NCBI GenBank assembly: GCA_038400315.1
Contig: CP151667.1
Span: 5,095,174 to 5,159,173 of the forward strand
DNA: 64,000 nucleotides
Source: Isosphaeraceae bacterium EP7
GTDB lineage: Bacteria > Planctomycetota > Planctomycetia > Isosphaerales > Isosphaeraceae
Direction of reading: 5' to 3'
A model generated the notes under the pieces. The model searched no databases. It was given only the letters and a program-made list of their open reading frames with translations, and was not told the origin of the DNA. Within the stretch, counting starts at the first letter, position 1; every line of letters begins with the position of its first letter. The translations under genes were made by a program, and so were the position numbers. Shown in pieces: positions 43,887 through 52,717 of this stretch.

Positions 43887-44990
43887 ATGATTTCCGCTTT
43901 CCCCTCAACGTCCGAAATGGCTCGACAAATCCGTCTCATTTCTGGATTTCTGGGAATATTGGGTGGAATAGGATGTCTGCTCTGGAATTCTGAAGGTGCC
44001 CCGTGGTGTGGGATCATGGGGACGGGGCTCGCGGTGATCCCACTGGTCAGGGCCCGTCGGTGGGCAACGGGGACTGAACTCGGCCCTGCCCTGAACTGGG
44101 CGATGGTGGCCATGGTGATTGGCCTGATTTCCCAGTTCGTCGAATTGGGCGAAGTCGCGTCGTCAGGTCGTCCCATGGCGGGTCAGTTGGTTTATCTCAT
44201 GGTGCTGGTGACGTTTGCGGCCTTGATCTCGGTGCTCAATGCGCGAAGTCCCGGCGGAGGAGCCTGGGCGTTGCTGATGGGGTTGCTGGTGCTGGTGATG
44301 CTGGTGCCCTGGCTTGAGGGCTCTGGGCTAGCAAATGCCGGAGACGCCTGGGATCGACTCCGGCTGGATGCACCCTGGACGATTTTCTTCGGGCTGCTCG
44401 TTCTGGCGGGTGGAACGAATCACCTGCCGACGAAATTCGGGCCGTCGTCGCTCGCACTCCTGACAGGATTCGGACTGGAATATCTCGCGCTAACGCAGAT
44501 GGACTGGTCGAGGGAGACCCGAGGTCGGCTCTGGTCGGCGGTCCCCTTGCTGTTCGCTGGGGGGGTCTGGCTGGGAGAATGGCGGGCGGGCAGGCCGGTC
44601 GAGGGGAGCACCGAGCTGGAACGACTCTGGGGCTGGTTCCGCGATCATTGGGGCGTGGCCTGGGCCTTGCGTGTGAATGAGCGGTTCGGCAGGACGGCTC
44701 AAATCGTAAATTGGCCGTTCCGATTAAGCTGGCACGGGGTCGAGGCCGCCGAGGGTGGCCCGTTCTGCGGAGAGGTGCCCAAGGCGGCGGACGCGACCTT
44801 GAAGGGTTTGCTGAGGCGTTTTGCCGATCCTGCGCGATTGGAGCTCGAGGCCAGGAGCAGCGGCCTCGAGGGGCTGGATGTGCCGGGACGCATCCCGGGC
44901 GAGTCGGGTTGCGAGGTCGACCAAGGCGCGGGAAAATCGACGTGCAACGTGGATGAGAACGCGGCGGGACGAGGGGGAGGCGAGGCGTGA
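43887..44990 (+). CDS. Polytopic membrane protein of unknown function
   Basis: A 367-residue protein that I do not recognise. Some seven to eight hydrophobic segments occupy residues 20-245 (LISGFLGILGGIGCLLW, LGPALNWAMVAMVIGLIS, LVYLMVLVTFAALISVL, ALLMGLLVLVMLVPWL), and a C-terminal soluble part of about 110 residues carries WHGVEAAEGGPFCGEVPKAAD. Its GTGA overlap with the downstream AI-2E transporter (44987-44990) implies coupled translation. ATG 43887 is used; ATG 43917 is an alternative. The gene is divergent from the HEAT-repeat gene, with a 7-bp inverted repeat (43790-43796 with 43804-43810) between. Confidence 0.72.
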   Translation: MISAFPSTSEMARQIRLISGFLGILGGIGCLLWNSEGAPWCGIMGTGLAVIPLVRARRWATGTELGPALNWAMVAMVIGLISQFVELGEVASSGRPMAGQLVYLMVLVTFAALISVLNARSPGGGAWALLMGLLVLVMLVPWLEGSGLANAGDAWDRLRLDAPWTIFFGLLVLAGGTNHLPTKFGPSSLALLTGFGLEYLALTQMDWSRETRGRLWSAVPLLFAGGVWLGEWRAGRPVEGSTELERLWGWFRDHWGVAWALRVNERFGRTAQIVNWPFRLSWHGVEAAEGGPFCGEVPKAADATLKGLLRRFADPARLELEARSSGLEGLDVPGRIPGESGCEVDQGAGKSTCNVDENAAGRGGGEA

Positions 44991-46153
44991 ATCGGGGCAC
45001 GAATTACGGGACCGCATCGCTCGTCACCCTGGCCGTCCTGGCGGTCATGGCCGCTCTCTACCTGATGAAGGTGATTCTGATCCCGATTGCGCTGGCCCTG
45101 CTGCTGGCCTGCTTACTCTCGCCGATCACCTCGTTCTTGCGCAGGGTCTTGCCGTTGGGCCCGATCGGCGCGGCGGTGATGCTGTTCCTGTTGGCCGCCT
45201 TCCTGGGCCTTTATGGGGCGAGCCTGACGGCGGAAAGCCTGGTTCAGGCGGGGAATTCGCTCCCGGCGGACGTCGAACGGCTTTCCGGCGGCCTAAGCGA
45301 CCGGATCTCGGACATGATCCGCGACAAGCCTTATTTGCGCGGGATCTTGCCTGAGCCGGGGACAATCGACGTGCTGGGGGACGCGAACCGTAACCTCCTG
45401 ATCGACAAGTTGAGTTACGGGCTGGCCGACCTGACCTGGGGTGTGGCGCAAGGCTTCATCGTCTTGGTCCTTGTCCTCTTCCTGCTGGCTGAGGGTGAAC
45501 TTCTCAGCCCGAAATTGGTCCGATTCTTCGCCCCGACCAGCAACGACGCGGCGTCGGCGCAGGCGACCTTGAACGACCTGACGCGACAGATCAGGGCGTT
45601 CCTCGTGGCCCGGACGCTGATCAATCTGGGACTGGGCGTGGTCTTCGCCCTGATCCTCTGGGCCCTGGGGGTGAAGTTTCCGTTCGCTCTGGGGCTGCTC
45701 GCCGGACTCCTGAATTTCATCCCCTACGTGGGCCAGGCGATCGGCGGCGGGTTGCCGGCCCTGGTGGCCCTGGGGCAGTCGGGCGCGATCGGCGACGGCC
45801 TGATCGTGGCGGCGGTGTTCCTGGGGCTTGCCGGGGTCGAGGGCTATATCATCACGCCGATGGTGCTGGGCCGGTCGCTCGACCTGAATGGCACGACGAT
45901 CCTGATCGCCTGCCTGTTCTGGGGATTCCTCTGGGGGCTGGTCGGCCTGATCGTGGCGATGCCGCTGACGGTCTGCATGAAGCTCGTGTTCCAGAACGTG
46001 CCCGAGATGTATCGCTGGGCGGAGTTGATGAGCAAGGTCTGGCACTCCCCACTTCCCGACCCGAGGCTTGCCGGCGACCCGACGCTGGACGGGTCGGGCG
46101 GGGCCGGCGGGCCGACCCCGGCGGTCGGCGCTGGCGAGATGATCTCGAGCTGA
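44987..46153 (+). CDS. AI-2E family (PerM-like) transporter
   Basis: A 388-residue permease of the AI-2E/PerM/YtvI family, with the usual pattern of two N-terminal helices, a soluble central part and five C-terminal helices. Typical segments are LALLLACLLSPITSFLRRVLP, LGLLAGLLNFIPYVGQAIGGGLPALVAL (the conserved NFIPYVG) and EGYIITPMVLGRSLDLN. Members export autoinducer-2 or act as Na+/H+-type antiporters; the substrate here is unknown. The start is GTG 44987, overlapping the stop of the preceding gene by four bases. Confidence 0.92.
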   Translation: MNRGTNYGTASLVTLAVLAVMAALYLMKVILIPIALALLLACLLSPITSFLRRVLPLGPIGAAVMLFLLAAFLGLYGASLTAESLVQAGNSLPADVERLSGGLSDRISDMIRDKPYLRGILPEPGTIDVLGDANRNLLIDKLSYGLADLTWGVAQGFIVLVLVLFLLAEGELLSPKLVRFFAPTSNDAASAQATLNDLTRQIRAFLVARTLINLGLGVVFALILWALGVKFPFALGLLAGLLNFIPYVGQAIGGGLPALVALGQSGAIGDGLIVAAVFLGLAGVEGYIITPMVLGRSLDLNGTTILIACLFWGFLWGLVGLIVAMPLTVCMKLVFQNVPEMYRWAELMSKVWHSPLPDPRLAGDPTLDGSGGAGGPTPAVGAGEMISS

Positions 46154-46185
46154 TCATAATCGCAGAAAATCACTTTTATGATCAG
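46150..46185. promoter_or_regulatory. 10-bp inverted repeat at the start of the PLP gene
   Basis: CTGATCATAA (46150-46159) and TTATGATCAG (46176-46185) are perfect inverted copies with a 16-bp AT-rich spacer. The site covers the AI-2E stop and the ATG at 46178, and touches the AGGGA (46184-46188) that serves the alternative GTG start. It may be an operator or an RNA hairpin controlling translation. Confidence 0.45.
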
Positions 46186-47389
46186 GGACCATGCCAGCGT
46201 GAACAAGCCGACCGGCCGGAACGAGCCCGAAGATTCAACCCGATGCGCCCGGCCTGCCGAGGCTCCGCCCATGGCGACCGAGCCCCTGGTCCCTCCGCTG
46301 CACTTGAGCGCGGTCTACAAGATCAAAGGGCTCGACCAAGTCGACGCGCTGTATGGGGGAGAGCAGTCTGGCTACATCTACGCACGCGACGGGCATCCGA
46401 ATGCGTCACAGCTTGCGGCCAAGGTCGCGTCGCTGGAAGGGGCCGAGGCGGCCCTGGTCTGTGCCTCGGGCATGGGGGCCGAGGCCGCGCCGCTGCTGGC
46501 ATTGCTCGGGTCCGGCGACCACATCGCCCTGTCCGAAGGGGTTTATGGCCGGACTTCGGTGCTGGTGAACGAACTCAGCCGCTACGGCGTGACTCATTCC
46601 ACGTTCGACCCCACGAGTCCTGAGAGTTTGCAGGATGCCCTCACGGGCAAGACGCGGGTGGTGTTCGCCGAGACGCTTTCCAACCCGCTGCTGCGTCTGG
46701 CCGACCTGCCGGGGCTCGCCGAGGTCGCTCGCGAGGCGGGTGCCACCTTCCTCGTCGACCATACGTTCGCCCCCCTGCTCTGTCGGCCGATCGCGCTGGG
46801 GGCCGACGCGGTGACGCATTCGGCGACGAAGCTGATTGGCGGGCATGCGGACCTGACGCAGGGGGTGCTTGCGGGTTCCAGAGAGTTGGTGACGCGGGCC
46901 GGCTCGCTGGCCTCGACGTTCGGGATGACGGGCAACCCGTTCGAGAGCTGGCTGGCGCTTCGAGGATTGTCGACGCTCGCGTTGCGGGTGGAGCGGACCT
47001 CGACGACTGCTTTGGAGCTGGCAGGGCGGCTGGAAAGGGTGAATCAGGTCTACGCGGTCCATTATCCCGGGCTGGCCGTTCACCCCGACCATGTGCGTGC
47101 CAGGTCGTTGCTGGGGACGAAGTTCGGGGCGATGTTGACCTTCGATCTGGGGAGCCGGGCCGCCGCGGATCGGTTCATCCGGACCCTGGAACATATCCCG
47201 TTCGCCCCGAGTCTAGGGGATGTCTCCACGACCCTGAGCCATCCGGTGACGACCAGCCATCGGTCGTTCACGCCCGAGCGGGCGGCGGCCCTGGGCATTA
47301 CTCCGGGCCTGATCCGGCTATCCGTCGGCCTGGAAGATCCGGCGGACCTCTGGGCCGACCTGTCGCAGGCGCTCGAGGACCTGAAATGA
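46178..47389 (+). CDS. Trans-sulfuration family PLP-dependent enzyme
   Basis: A 403-residue Cys/Met metabolism lyase (cystathionine gamma-synthase/gamma-lyase or methionine gamma-lyase type). The catalytic Lys is in THSATKLIGGHADL, PLP ring-stacking and phosphate contacts in CASGMGAEAA and LSEGVYGRTSVL, and the Asp contact in FLVDHTFAPLL. The active-site tyrosine of the family seems to be in SGYIYARDGHP. The start is ATG 46178 or GTG 46199, the latter with a better AGGGA site. The reaction (gamma- or beta-elimination) cannot be told by eye. It overlaps the next gene by ATGA. Confidence 0.9.
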   Translation: MIRDHASVNKPTGRNEPEDSTRCARPAEAPPMATEPLVPPLHLSAVYKIKGLDQVDALYGGEQSGYIYARDGHPNASQLAAKVASLEGAEAALVCASGMGAEAAPLLALLGSGDHIALSEGVYGRTSVLVNELSRYGVTHSTFDPTSPESLQDALTGKTRVVFAETLSNPLLRLADLPGLAEVAREAGATFLVDHTFAPLLCRPIALGADAVTHSATKLIGGHADLTQGVLAGSRELVTRAGSLASTFGMTGNPFESWLALRGLSTLALRVERTSTTALELAGRLERVNQVYAVHYPGLAVHPDHVRARSLLGTKFGAMLTFDLGSRAAADRFIRTLEHIPFAPSLGDVSTTLSHPVTTSHRSFTPERAAALGITPGLIRLSVGLEDPADLWADLSQALEDLK

Positions 47390-47838
47390 CGGCCGAGCGG
47401 AAAGGCTGGTGGATCGGCGGCGGCGTCGCGCTTCTGTTGCTTTCGGGTGTCGTCGGGCTGGCCGTCTCGACGGGCCCGGTGCGCGGGGCGGTCTCGACTT
47501 ATCACAGGCTGCTGGACGCGGCCAATCGGCAGGATGTCGCCGCGGCCGTTCGGCTGTGCTCGGCCCGCTATCTCGCGGGGCATACGCTTGTCGCCTCGGA
47601 CGAGGGGGGGATCATCGGGCTGCCCCGGAATATCCACAAGAATTTCCAGGCCTGGCGCGAGGGTGCCGAGGTCTGGCTCTGCCCGAGCAACCGGTTGGGG
47701 CCCGTGTATCGCCTGGTCCGGGAAGAGGGCGACTGGAAGTTTGATGGGCCGGTGGGGCTGCTGGGGTCGGGGGGTGAGATGACACCGATGTCCGAGGATG
47801 GGCTGCCTCCCTTGAAGGACGCGGGCTCGGGAAGTTGA
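47386..47838 (+). CDS. Small membrane-anchored protein, possibly NTF2-like
   Basis: I do not recognise this 150-residue protein with certainty. An N-terminal anchor (GWWIGGGVALLLLSGVVGLAV, residues 7-27) is followed by a domain with YHRLLDAANRQDVAAAVRLCSARYL, a pattern often seen in SnoaL/NTF2-like (DUF4878-type) proteins, and ends with a short acidic tail. It is coupled to the PLP gene by ATGA (47386-47389). Possibly a periplasmic ligand-binding or export-stabilising partner. Confidence 0.7.
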   Translation: MTAERKGWWIGGGVALLLLSGVVGLAVSTGPVRGAVSTYHRLLDAANRQDVAAAVRLCSARYLAGHTLVASDEGGIIGLPRNIHKNFQAWREGAEVWLCPSNRLGPVYRLVREEGDWKFDGPVGLLGSGGEMTPMSEDGLPPLKDAGSGS

Positions 47839-47965
47839 TTCGGACGTCGACGGCGTCTCCGGGCCTGGATTGACAGGTTGAGGGGGGCGGCTAGAATCGG
47901 CTCCGAGGCCGGTGTGGCCTCTTGAGGGAGCGGTGCGCCCTGAGTCGGGCACGGAGGAGTCGCCG

Positions 47966-48835
47966 ATGTCGAAGGTTCTGGCCCGGGTGGGGCTCGGGTC
48001 GATGGGGGCCTTCGGGCCTTGCCTGGCATTGGCGCTCTGCCTGATGAGCGTCCCGTCGGAGGCGCAAGAGCCACCCGGCGCGGCGGCCAAGGCCGAGCCG
48101 GCGGCGGGTCGCGCGCGGGCAGGTATGAATGCTCCTGCGGTGGATCGGACGGCGCTGCTGAGGCATTTCAGCCGCAGCCCGATGATCTGGATGCTGGGCA
48201 TCTGCTCGGTGGCGACGATGGGTTTCGCCCTGGAGCGGTTCGTCGCCCTGAGGCGGTCGCGGGTGATTCCCAAGGACTTCACCAACCGATTCCTGGAACG
48301 GCTCTCGGGCGACAAGCTCGACCGCGACCGGGCGGCGGAACTCTGCCGGTCGAATGACAGCCCGGTGGCGCGCGTCTTTGCCTCGGTCGTGCGGCACTGG
48401 GGACAGCCCTCCGCGCAAATCAGGCATGCGGTCTCGCTGGAGGCGTCCGGCGAGGTGGTCGAGCTGAAGCGGAACGTGCGGGTGCTCAACGGCACGACGA
48501 CTCTTGCCCCCTTGCTGGGCCTGCTGGGGACGGTGCTGGGGATGATCGAGTCGTTCGGGGCGCTCGGCGGCAAGTCGGGCGCGGCGCGGGGCGAGGCGCT
48601 TGCGAGCGGGATCAGCCTGGCTCTCGTCTCCACGGCACTGGGGCTGGCAATCGCGATCGTGTCGGTGGTGTCCTACTACTACCTGCTGAACAAGGTGGAC
48701 GTGCTCGTCAAGGCGCTCGATGACGAGGCGGCGAAGGTGATCGAGCTGGTCTCGGCCGAGGCCGGGGTGCAGGCACGCGGGCCTGAAGGCAGGAGGCCGC
48801 TGGAGATGTCGCGGCATGACGTGCGGCCTTACTGA
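47966..48835 (+). CDS. MotA/TolQ/ExbB proton channel protein with signal peptide
   Basis: A 289-residue ExbB/TolQ-like subunit that would use the proton gradient to energise an outer-membrane or envelope process. It has an N-terminal signal-like segment (LARVGLGSMGAFGPCLALALCLMS, cleavage near SEA) ahead of the first of three helices (SPMIWMLGICSVATMGFALERF). The conserved TolQ core follows: LAPLLGLLGTVLGMIESF and ALVSTALGLAIAIVSVVSYYYLLNKVD. ATG 47966 follows a GGAGG. A single ExbD-type gene follows 52 bp later. The receptor it serves is not in the window. Confidence 0.9.
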   Translation: MSKVLARVGLGSMGAFGPCLALALCLMSVPSEAQEPPGAAAKAEPAAGRARAGMNAPAVDRTALLRHFSRSPMIWMLGICSVATMGFALERFVALRRSRVIPKDFTNRFLERLSGDKLDRDRAAELCRSNDSPVARVFASVVRHWGQPSAQIRHAVSLEASGEVVELKRNVRVLNGTTTLAPLLGLLGTVLGMIESFGALGGKSGAARGEALASGISLALVSTALGLAIAIVSVVSYYYLLNKVDVLVKALDDEAAKVIELVSAEAGVQARGPEGRRPLEMSRHDVRPY

Positions 48836-48887
48836 TTGATTGAAGAAGCCAAGCCGCCAGGTCTCGAACCTCCCCGGAGCGACGCCG

Positions 48888-49331
48888 ATGCTCTCGGACC
48901 GGATGCACGCCGACGAGTTGCCTTATGTGAACATGACGCCGATGGTGGACGTCGTGCTCTGCCTGCTCGTCTTCTTCATGGCGGCGACGAAGCTGTATGA
49001 CTGGGACCAGAGCGAGTTCGAGGTGAACGTCCCCGAGGTGACGAGCGCCGCGCCGCTGACGTCCGCGCCCGACGACCTCACTATCACGGTCCTGGGCCCC
49101 GGCCGGGTGGCGCTCGGCGACGAGACGACCGACCTCGCGGGGCTGGGCAAGGCGCTCGACGAGGCCAAGGCCAGGTATGCCGACCAGGGGGTGCTGGTGC
49201 GCGGGGACGCCAAGCTGGCGTACCAGGACCTGGCCGACGTGCTCTCGACGTGCAACGAGGCGGGGATCAAGAATGTCCGCCTGCCGGTCCGGCCGAGGGA
49301 AGCCGGGGCAACGACCGCGCCGGCGCCCTGA
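48888..49331 (+). CDS. ExbD/TolR-type biopolymer transport protein
   Basis: A 147-residue partner of the ExbB-like channel. It has the single N-terminal helix with the channel Asp in NMTPMVDVVLCLLVFFM and a periplasmic domain ending with ADQGVLVRGDAKLAYQDLADVLSTC, the usual ExbD form. The start is ATG 48888 (GGAG eight bases upstream); the frame also opens at TTG 48840. It ends in a TGATG overlap with DedA, so DedA may be translated from the same message. Confidence 0.9.
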   Translation: MLSDRMHADELPYVNMTPMVDVVLCLLVFFMAATKLYDWDQSEFEVNVPEVTSAAPLTSAPDDLTITVLGPGRVALGDETTDLAGLGKALDEAKARYADQGVLVRGDAKLAYQDLADVLSTCNEAGIKNVRLPVRPREAGATTAPAP

Positions 49332-50065
49332 TGGCGGAACCCGGGCCATTCCCCCTTCCATCCATAGCTCAAGGGATCATCGTGCAAGAGTATTTGCAAC
49401 CGTTGCTTGACCTGCTGCACGCCGAGACGGTCGTGAAGGCCGGCTATGTGCTGATGACGATCATCATCTTCGTGGAGACGGGGCTGCTCATCGGCTTCTG
49501 CCTGCCGGGCGACTCGCTGCTGGTGACGGCCGGCATCTTCGCGGCGCGCGGCGACCTGAACATCTGGTGGATCAACGCGCTGCTGATCCCGGCGGCCATC
49601 CTGGGCGACACGGTCGGCTACTGGATCGGCTACCACGCGGGGGGGAGGCTGTTCCAGAAGGAAGCCTCGCTGCTGTTCAAGCCGAAGCACCTGCGGGCGG
49701 CGCACGACTACTACGAGCGGCACGGCGGCAAGACGATCGTGATCGCGCGGTTCATGCCGATCATACGCACCTTCGCGCCGGTAGTCGCCGGCATGGGCCG
49801 GATGGATTATCGCCGGTTCCTGATGTTCAACGTGGTGGGCGGCGTCGGCTGGATCGTGAGCATGTCGCTGACGGGCTATTTCCTCGGGGTCTTGTTCCCG
49901 GGCGCGGTGAAGAAGCTGGAGATCATCATCGTCGTGGTGGTCGTGATCTCGGTCTTGCCGGCGATCATCCACTTCATCAGGCACAGGCTGAAGGGGCACC
50001 CTGAGTCGTTCGTGGAGTCGCTCGCGGACCCCGAGGTGCTCGACGAGCCGGCGACGATGGCCTGA
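49331..50065 (+). CDS. DedA family membrane protein
   Basis: A 244-residue SNARE-associated/DedA protein (VTT domain). The pattern ETGLLIGFCLPGDSLLVTAGIFAARG and GDTVGYWIGYHAGGRLF is diagnostic, and RFMPIIRTFAPVVAGMGRMDYRRF carries the conserved Arg-Pro-rich loop. Recent work links DedA proteins to undecaprenyl-phosphate and phospholipid flipping. The start is ATG 49331, sharing its A with the ExbD stop; GTG 49382 has a better AAGGG site and is equally possible. Confidence 0.93.
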   Translation: MAEPGPFPLPSIAQGIIVQEYLQPLLDLLHAETVVKAGYVLMTIIIFVETGLLIGFCLPGDSLLVTAGIFAARGDLNIWWINALLIPAAILGDTVGYWIGYHAGGRLFQKEASLLFKPKHLRAAHDYYERHGGKTIVIARFMPIIRTFAPVVAGMGRMDYRRFLMFNVVGGVGWIVSMSLTGYFLGVLFPGAVKKLEIIIVVVVVISVLPAIIHFIRHRLKGHPESFVESLADPEVLDEPATMA

Positions 50066-50180
50066 GTCGGCGGAGGCAGGGCTCTACCGGCGCGGGGCTG
50101 GCGCGTTTATGCTGAGGGGGTTCGACCTTCCCCGCCAGCCCGCCCGCCGGTCCTTCCCGCCGCCAGTCGAGGCCCCGCCG

Positions 50181-52661
50181 ATGCATACGCCCCCGCGCCG
50201 CCCATGGGCCATGGCCCACCAGAGCTGTTTGAGAATTGCTGGATTTACGGCAATTGCGTGGATGGCCGGCGTGGCTTCGGCCCAGTTTCCCGAGCCGAAG
50301 CTGGCTGGGCTCTCGACCACCGGAGGCCGGGCCGGCGATTCGGTGTTGCTGACGATTTCGGGGACTGACCTGGAGGGGGCGAATTCCCTCTGGTTCGACC
50401 ATCCGGGGTTCCGGGCCTTCCTGCTCAAAGGGGCGACCTTCCGGGTGGCGATCGGGCCCGACGTGCCCCCGGGGCATCACGACATCAGGGCGTCTGGCCC
50501 CCTGGGGATTAGCAATCCGCGGGTCTTCGTGGTGGGGGATCGGCCCGAGGCGCTCGAGGTCGAGCCCAACGAGACCAAGGCGACCGCGACTCCTCTGACG
50601 CCCAACTCGACGGTCAGCGGAGTGATCGCGACACCGACCGAGCTGGACTTTTACGCGTTCGAAGGCGTGAAAGGCCGCCGGTTATTCCTGGATCTGGCGG
50701 CCGAGCGACTTGATAGCAAGCTCGACGCGACCCTGACGCTTTATGGCCCCGATGGCCGGGCGATGGCCGAGAGCCGGGACGTGCGCGGGGTTGATCCGTT
50801 CCTCGACGTCACCCTGCCGGCGGACGGCCGGTATACCTTGCGGGTACACGACGTCGTCTACGGCGGCTCGCCCCAGCATGTCTATCGCCTGACGATCCAC
50901 GAAGGGCCGCACGTCGACGCGGCGATCCCCAGGGCGCTGGAGCCGGGCAAGACGACCAAAGTCACGTTCTACGGCCGAGGTCTGGGCGGCAAAAATTCGC
51001 CGGGCCTGACCGCCGATGGGATGCCGCTGGAGCAGGTCGAGGTCGACGTGACGATCCCGGCCGACGACCTGAGCTGGCCGGGGCAGGTTGCTGGGGCGGG
51101 TTTGCTGCGTCGGGGGGCCGATTACGTCTACGCCAATGGCTCGGGACGAGCCGAGCCGATCGGCTTTGCCTTGGCGAACGTCCCGGTGACTCTCGAAGTC
51201 GAGCCGAATGACGAGACAAAGCCGCAGACGCTGACCTTGCCGGCGGAAGTCTCGGGGACGTTCGGTGAGCCCTCCGACCTGGACGTCTATCGGTTCAAGG
51301 CGAAGAAGGGAGAAGTCTACTGGATCGAGGCGACCGCGGAGAAGATCGGCTCGTCGGCCGATCCCGTGTTCGTGGTCCAGCAGGTCGACGACAAAGGGGT
51401 GGCGACGGATCTGGTCGTGGGCGACGACCTGGCCGACGCGGGGACGGCTCCGCGTGCGTTGCTCAGCTCCGTCGACCCGGCGATTCGCTGGGAGGCGCCC
51501 GCGGATGGCACGTTCCAGGTGGCGATCAGCGACCTGCTCGGCTCACAGCGCGGGGATGCCCGCCTGGCGTATGTCCTGTCGATCCGCCCCGCCAGAGCCG
51601 ACTATCAACTCATGATCGCCCCCGAAAATCTGGCGCTGGCGTCGGCTCTCACCGTGCGAGCCGGCGGCAAGGCAAGCGCGAGGATTCTGGTCGCCCGCGT
51701 GGACGGGTTCAGCCGGCCGATCCGCGTCGAGGCGGTGGACCTCCCCGCAGGCCTGAAATGCGATCCGACGGTGATCGCCGCCGGGCAGGTGCAGGCCCCG
51801 ATCGTCGTCGAGGCCGATCCGACCGCCAAAGAGGGGATTGTCACTCTCAAACTAGTGGGCCGATCGCTGAACGCGGACGGCAAGGCGGATCCCTCCGAAG
51901 TGGTCATGCCGGCGATGGGTGTGGGGCTGATCGCGGTTGATGTGCCGTCGAAATCGCGGCGGACACGCGGTTTCCCGCTGACGGTGATCGGTGGGGCGCC
52001 GTTCGCGGTCGCCTGGTCGGCCGACACGCTCATCGCGGCCCCCGGTCGGCGACTCGATTTCAAGGCGAACGTGACCCGATTGCCGGGGTTTGTCGAGGCA
52101 GTCGCGCTGGCGAGTGTTGACGTGCCGCCGGGGGTTCCTGCGCTCGCCCTGACGATCGCCAAGGATCAAGGCTCGGCGACCGGATCGTTGCTCCTGCCCA
52201 AGACGGTAACGCCGGGTGTTTATGCCCTGATGGCCAGGGGATCGGGTCCGTTCCCGTTCAGCAAGGACCCGGCGGCCAAGGAAAAGCCGAACGTGACGGT
52301 CAGCGAGCCGACGAACATCCTGTTGCTCGACGTGAGGGCGGCGCCGGCGACGATGGCGGCCGTCATGCCCCCGGGGCCTCTGGCACGAGGGAGCAAGCTG
52401 GAGATCCCGCTGACGATCACGAGGGTCGTCAAAGACTGCGGGCCGGTGACGGTACGACTGATCGCGGAAGCCGACATGAAGCTGAGTGCCGAGGTCGTCG
52501 CGATTGCCGCGGATCAAGGCGCGGGCAAGCTGACGATCCTCGCGGGTGCCGATGCGCCGGAAGGGCCGAAGGCGGTTCTTCTGCGGATCTCGGCGACCGT
52601 GGATGGACAGGTGATCGAGACCGACGAGCCCCTGACCCTGACCGTCGCGCCGAAATCCTAA
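50181..52661 (+). CDS. Secreted PPC-domain protein (second copy)
   Basis: An exported 826-residue paralogue of the PPC protein at 20585-23077. A signal peptide (CLRIAGFTAIAWMAGVASA) is followed by beta-rich domains, of which two PPC domains are recognisable: ALEVEPNETKATATPL with LDFYAFEGVKGR, and LEVEPNDETKPQTLTLPAE with DVYRFKAKKGE. More beta domains fill the C-terminal half. There is no peptidase domain. It precedes the WD40-cytochrome gene by 56 bp on the same strand, so the pair resembles half of the four-gene module. The ATG at 50181 is used; 50211 is an alternative. Confidence 0.85.
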   Translation: MHTPPRRPWAMAHQSCLRIAGFTAIAWMAGVASAQFPEPKLAGLSTTGGRAGDSVLLTISGTDLEGANSLWFDHPGFRAFLLKGATFRVAIGPDVPPGHHDIRASGPLGISNPRVFVVGDRPEALEVEPNETKATATPLTPNSTVSGVIATPTELDFYAFEGVKGRRLFLDLAAERLDSKLDATLTLYGPDGRAMAESRDVRGVDPFLDVTLPADGRYTLRVHDVVYGGSPQHVYRLTIHEGPHVDAAIPRALEPGKTTKVTFYGRGLGGKNSPGLTADGMPLEQVEVDVTIPADDLSWPGQVAGAGLLRRGADYVYANGSGRAEPIGFALANVPVTLEVEPNDETKPQTLTLPAEVSGTFGEPSDLDVYRFKAKKGEVYWIEATAEKIGSSADPVFVVQQVDDKGVATDLVVGDDLADAGTAPRALLSSVDPAIRWEAPADGTFQVAISDLLGSQRGDARLAYVLSIRPARADYQLMIAPENLALASALTVRAGGKASARILVARVDGFSRPIRVEAVDLPAGLKCDPTVIAAGQVQAPIVVEADPTAKEGIVTLKLVGRSLNADGKADPSEVVMPAMGVGLIAVDVPSKSRRTRGFPLTVIGGAPFAVAWSADTLIAAPGRRLDFKANVTRLPGFVEAVALASVDVPPGVPALALTIAKDQGSATGSLLLPKTVTPGVYALMARGSGPFPFSKDPAAKEKPNVTVSEPTNILLLDVRAAPATMAAVMPPGPLARGSKLEIPLTITRVVKDCGPVTVRLIAEADMKLSAEVVAIAADQGAGKLTILAGADAPEGPKAVLLRISATVDGQVIETDEPLTLTVAPKS

Positions 52662-52717
52662 TTCCAATGGCGAGTGATCGCGTAGGAAGACGAGCGATGA
52701 ACTTTGAGGCGTCCGCG

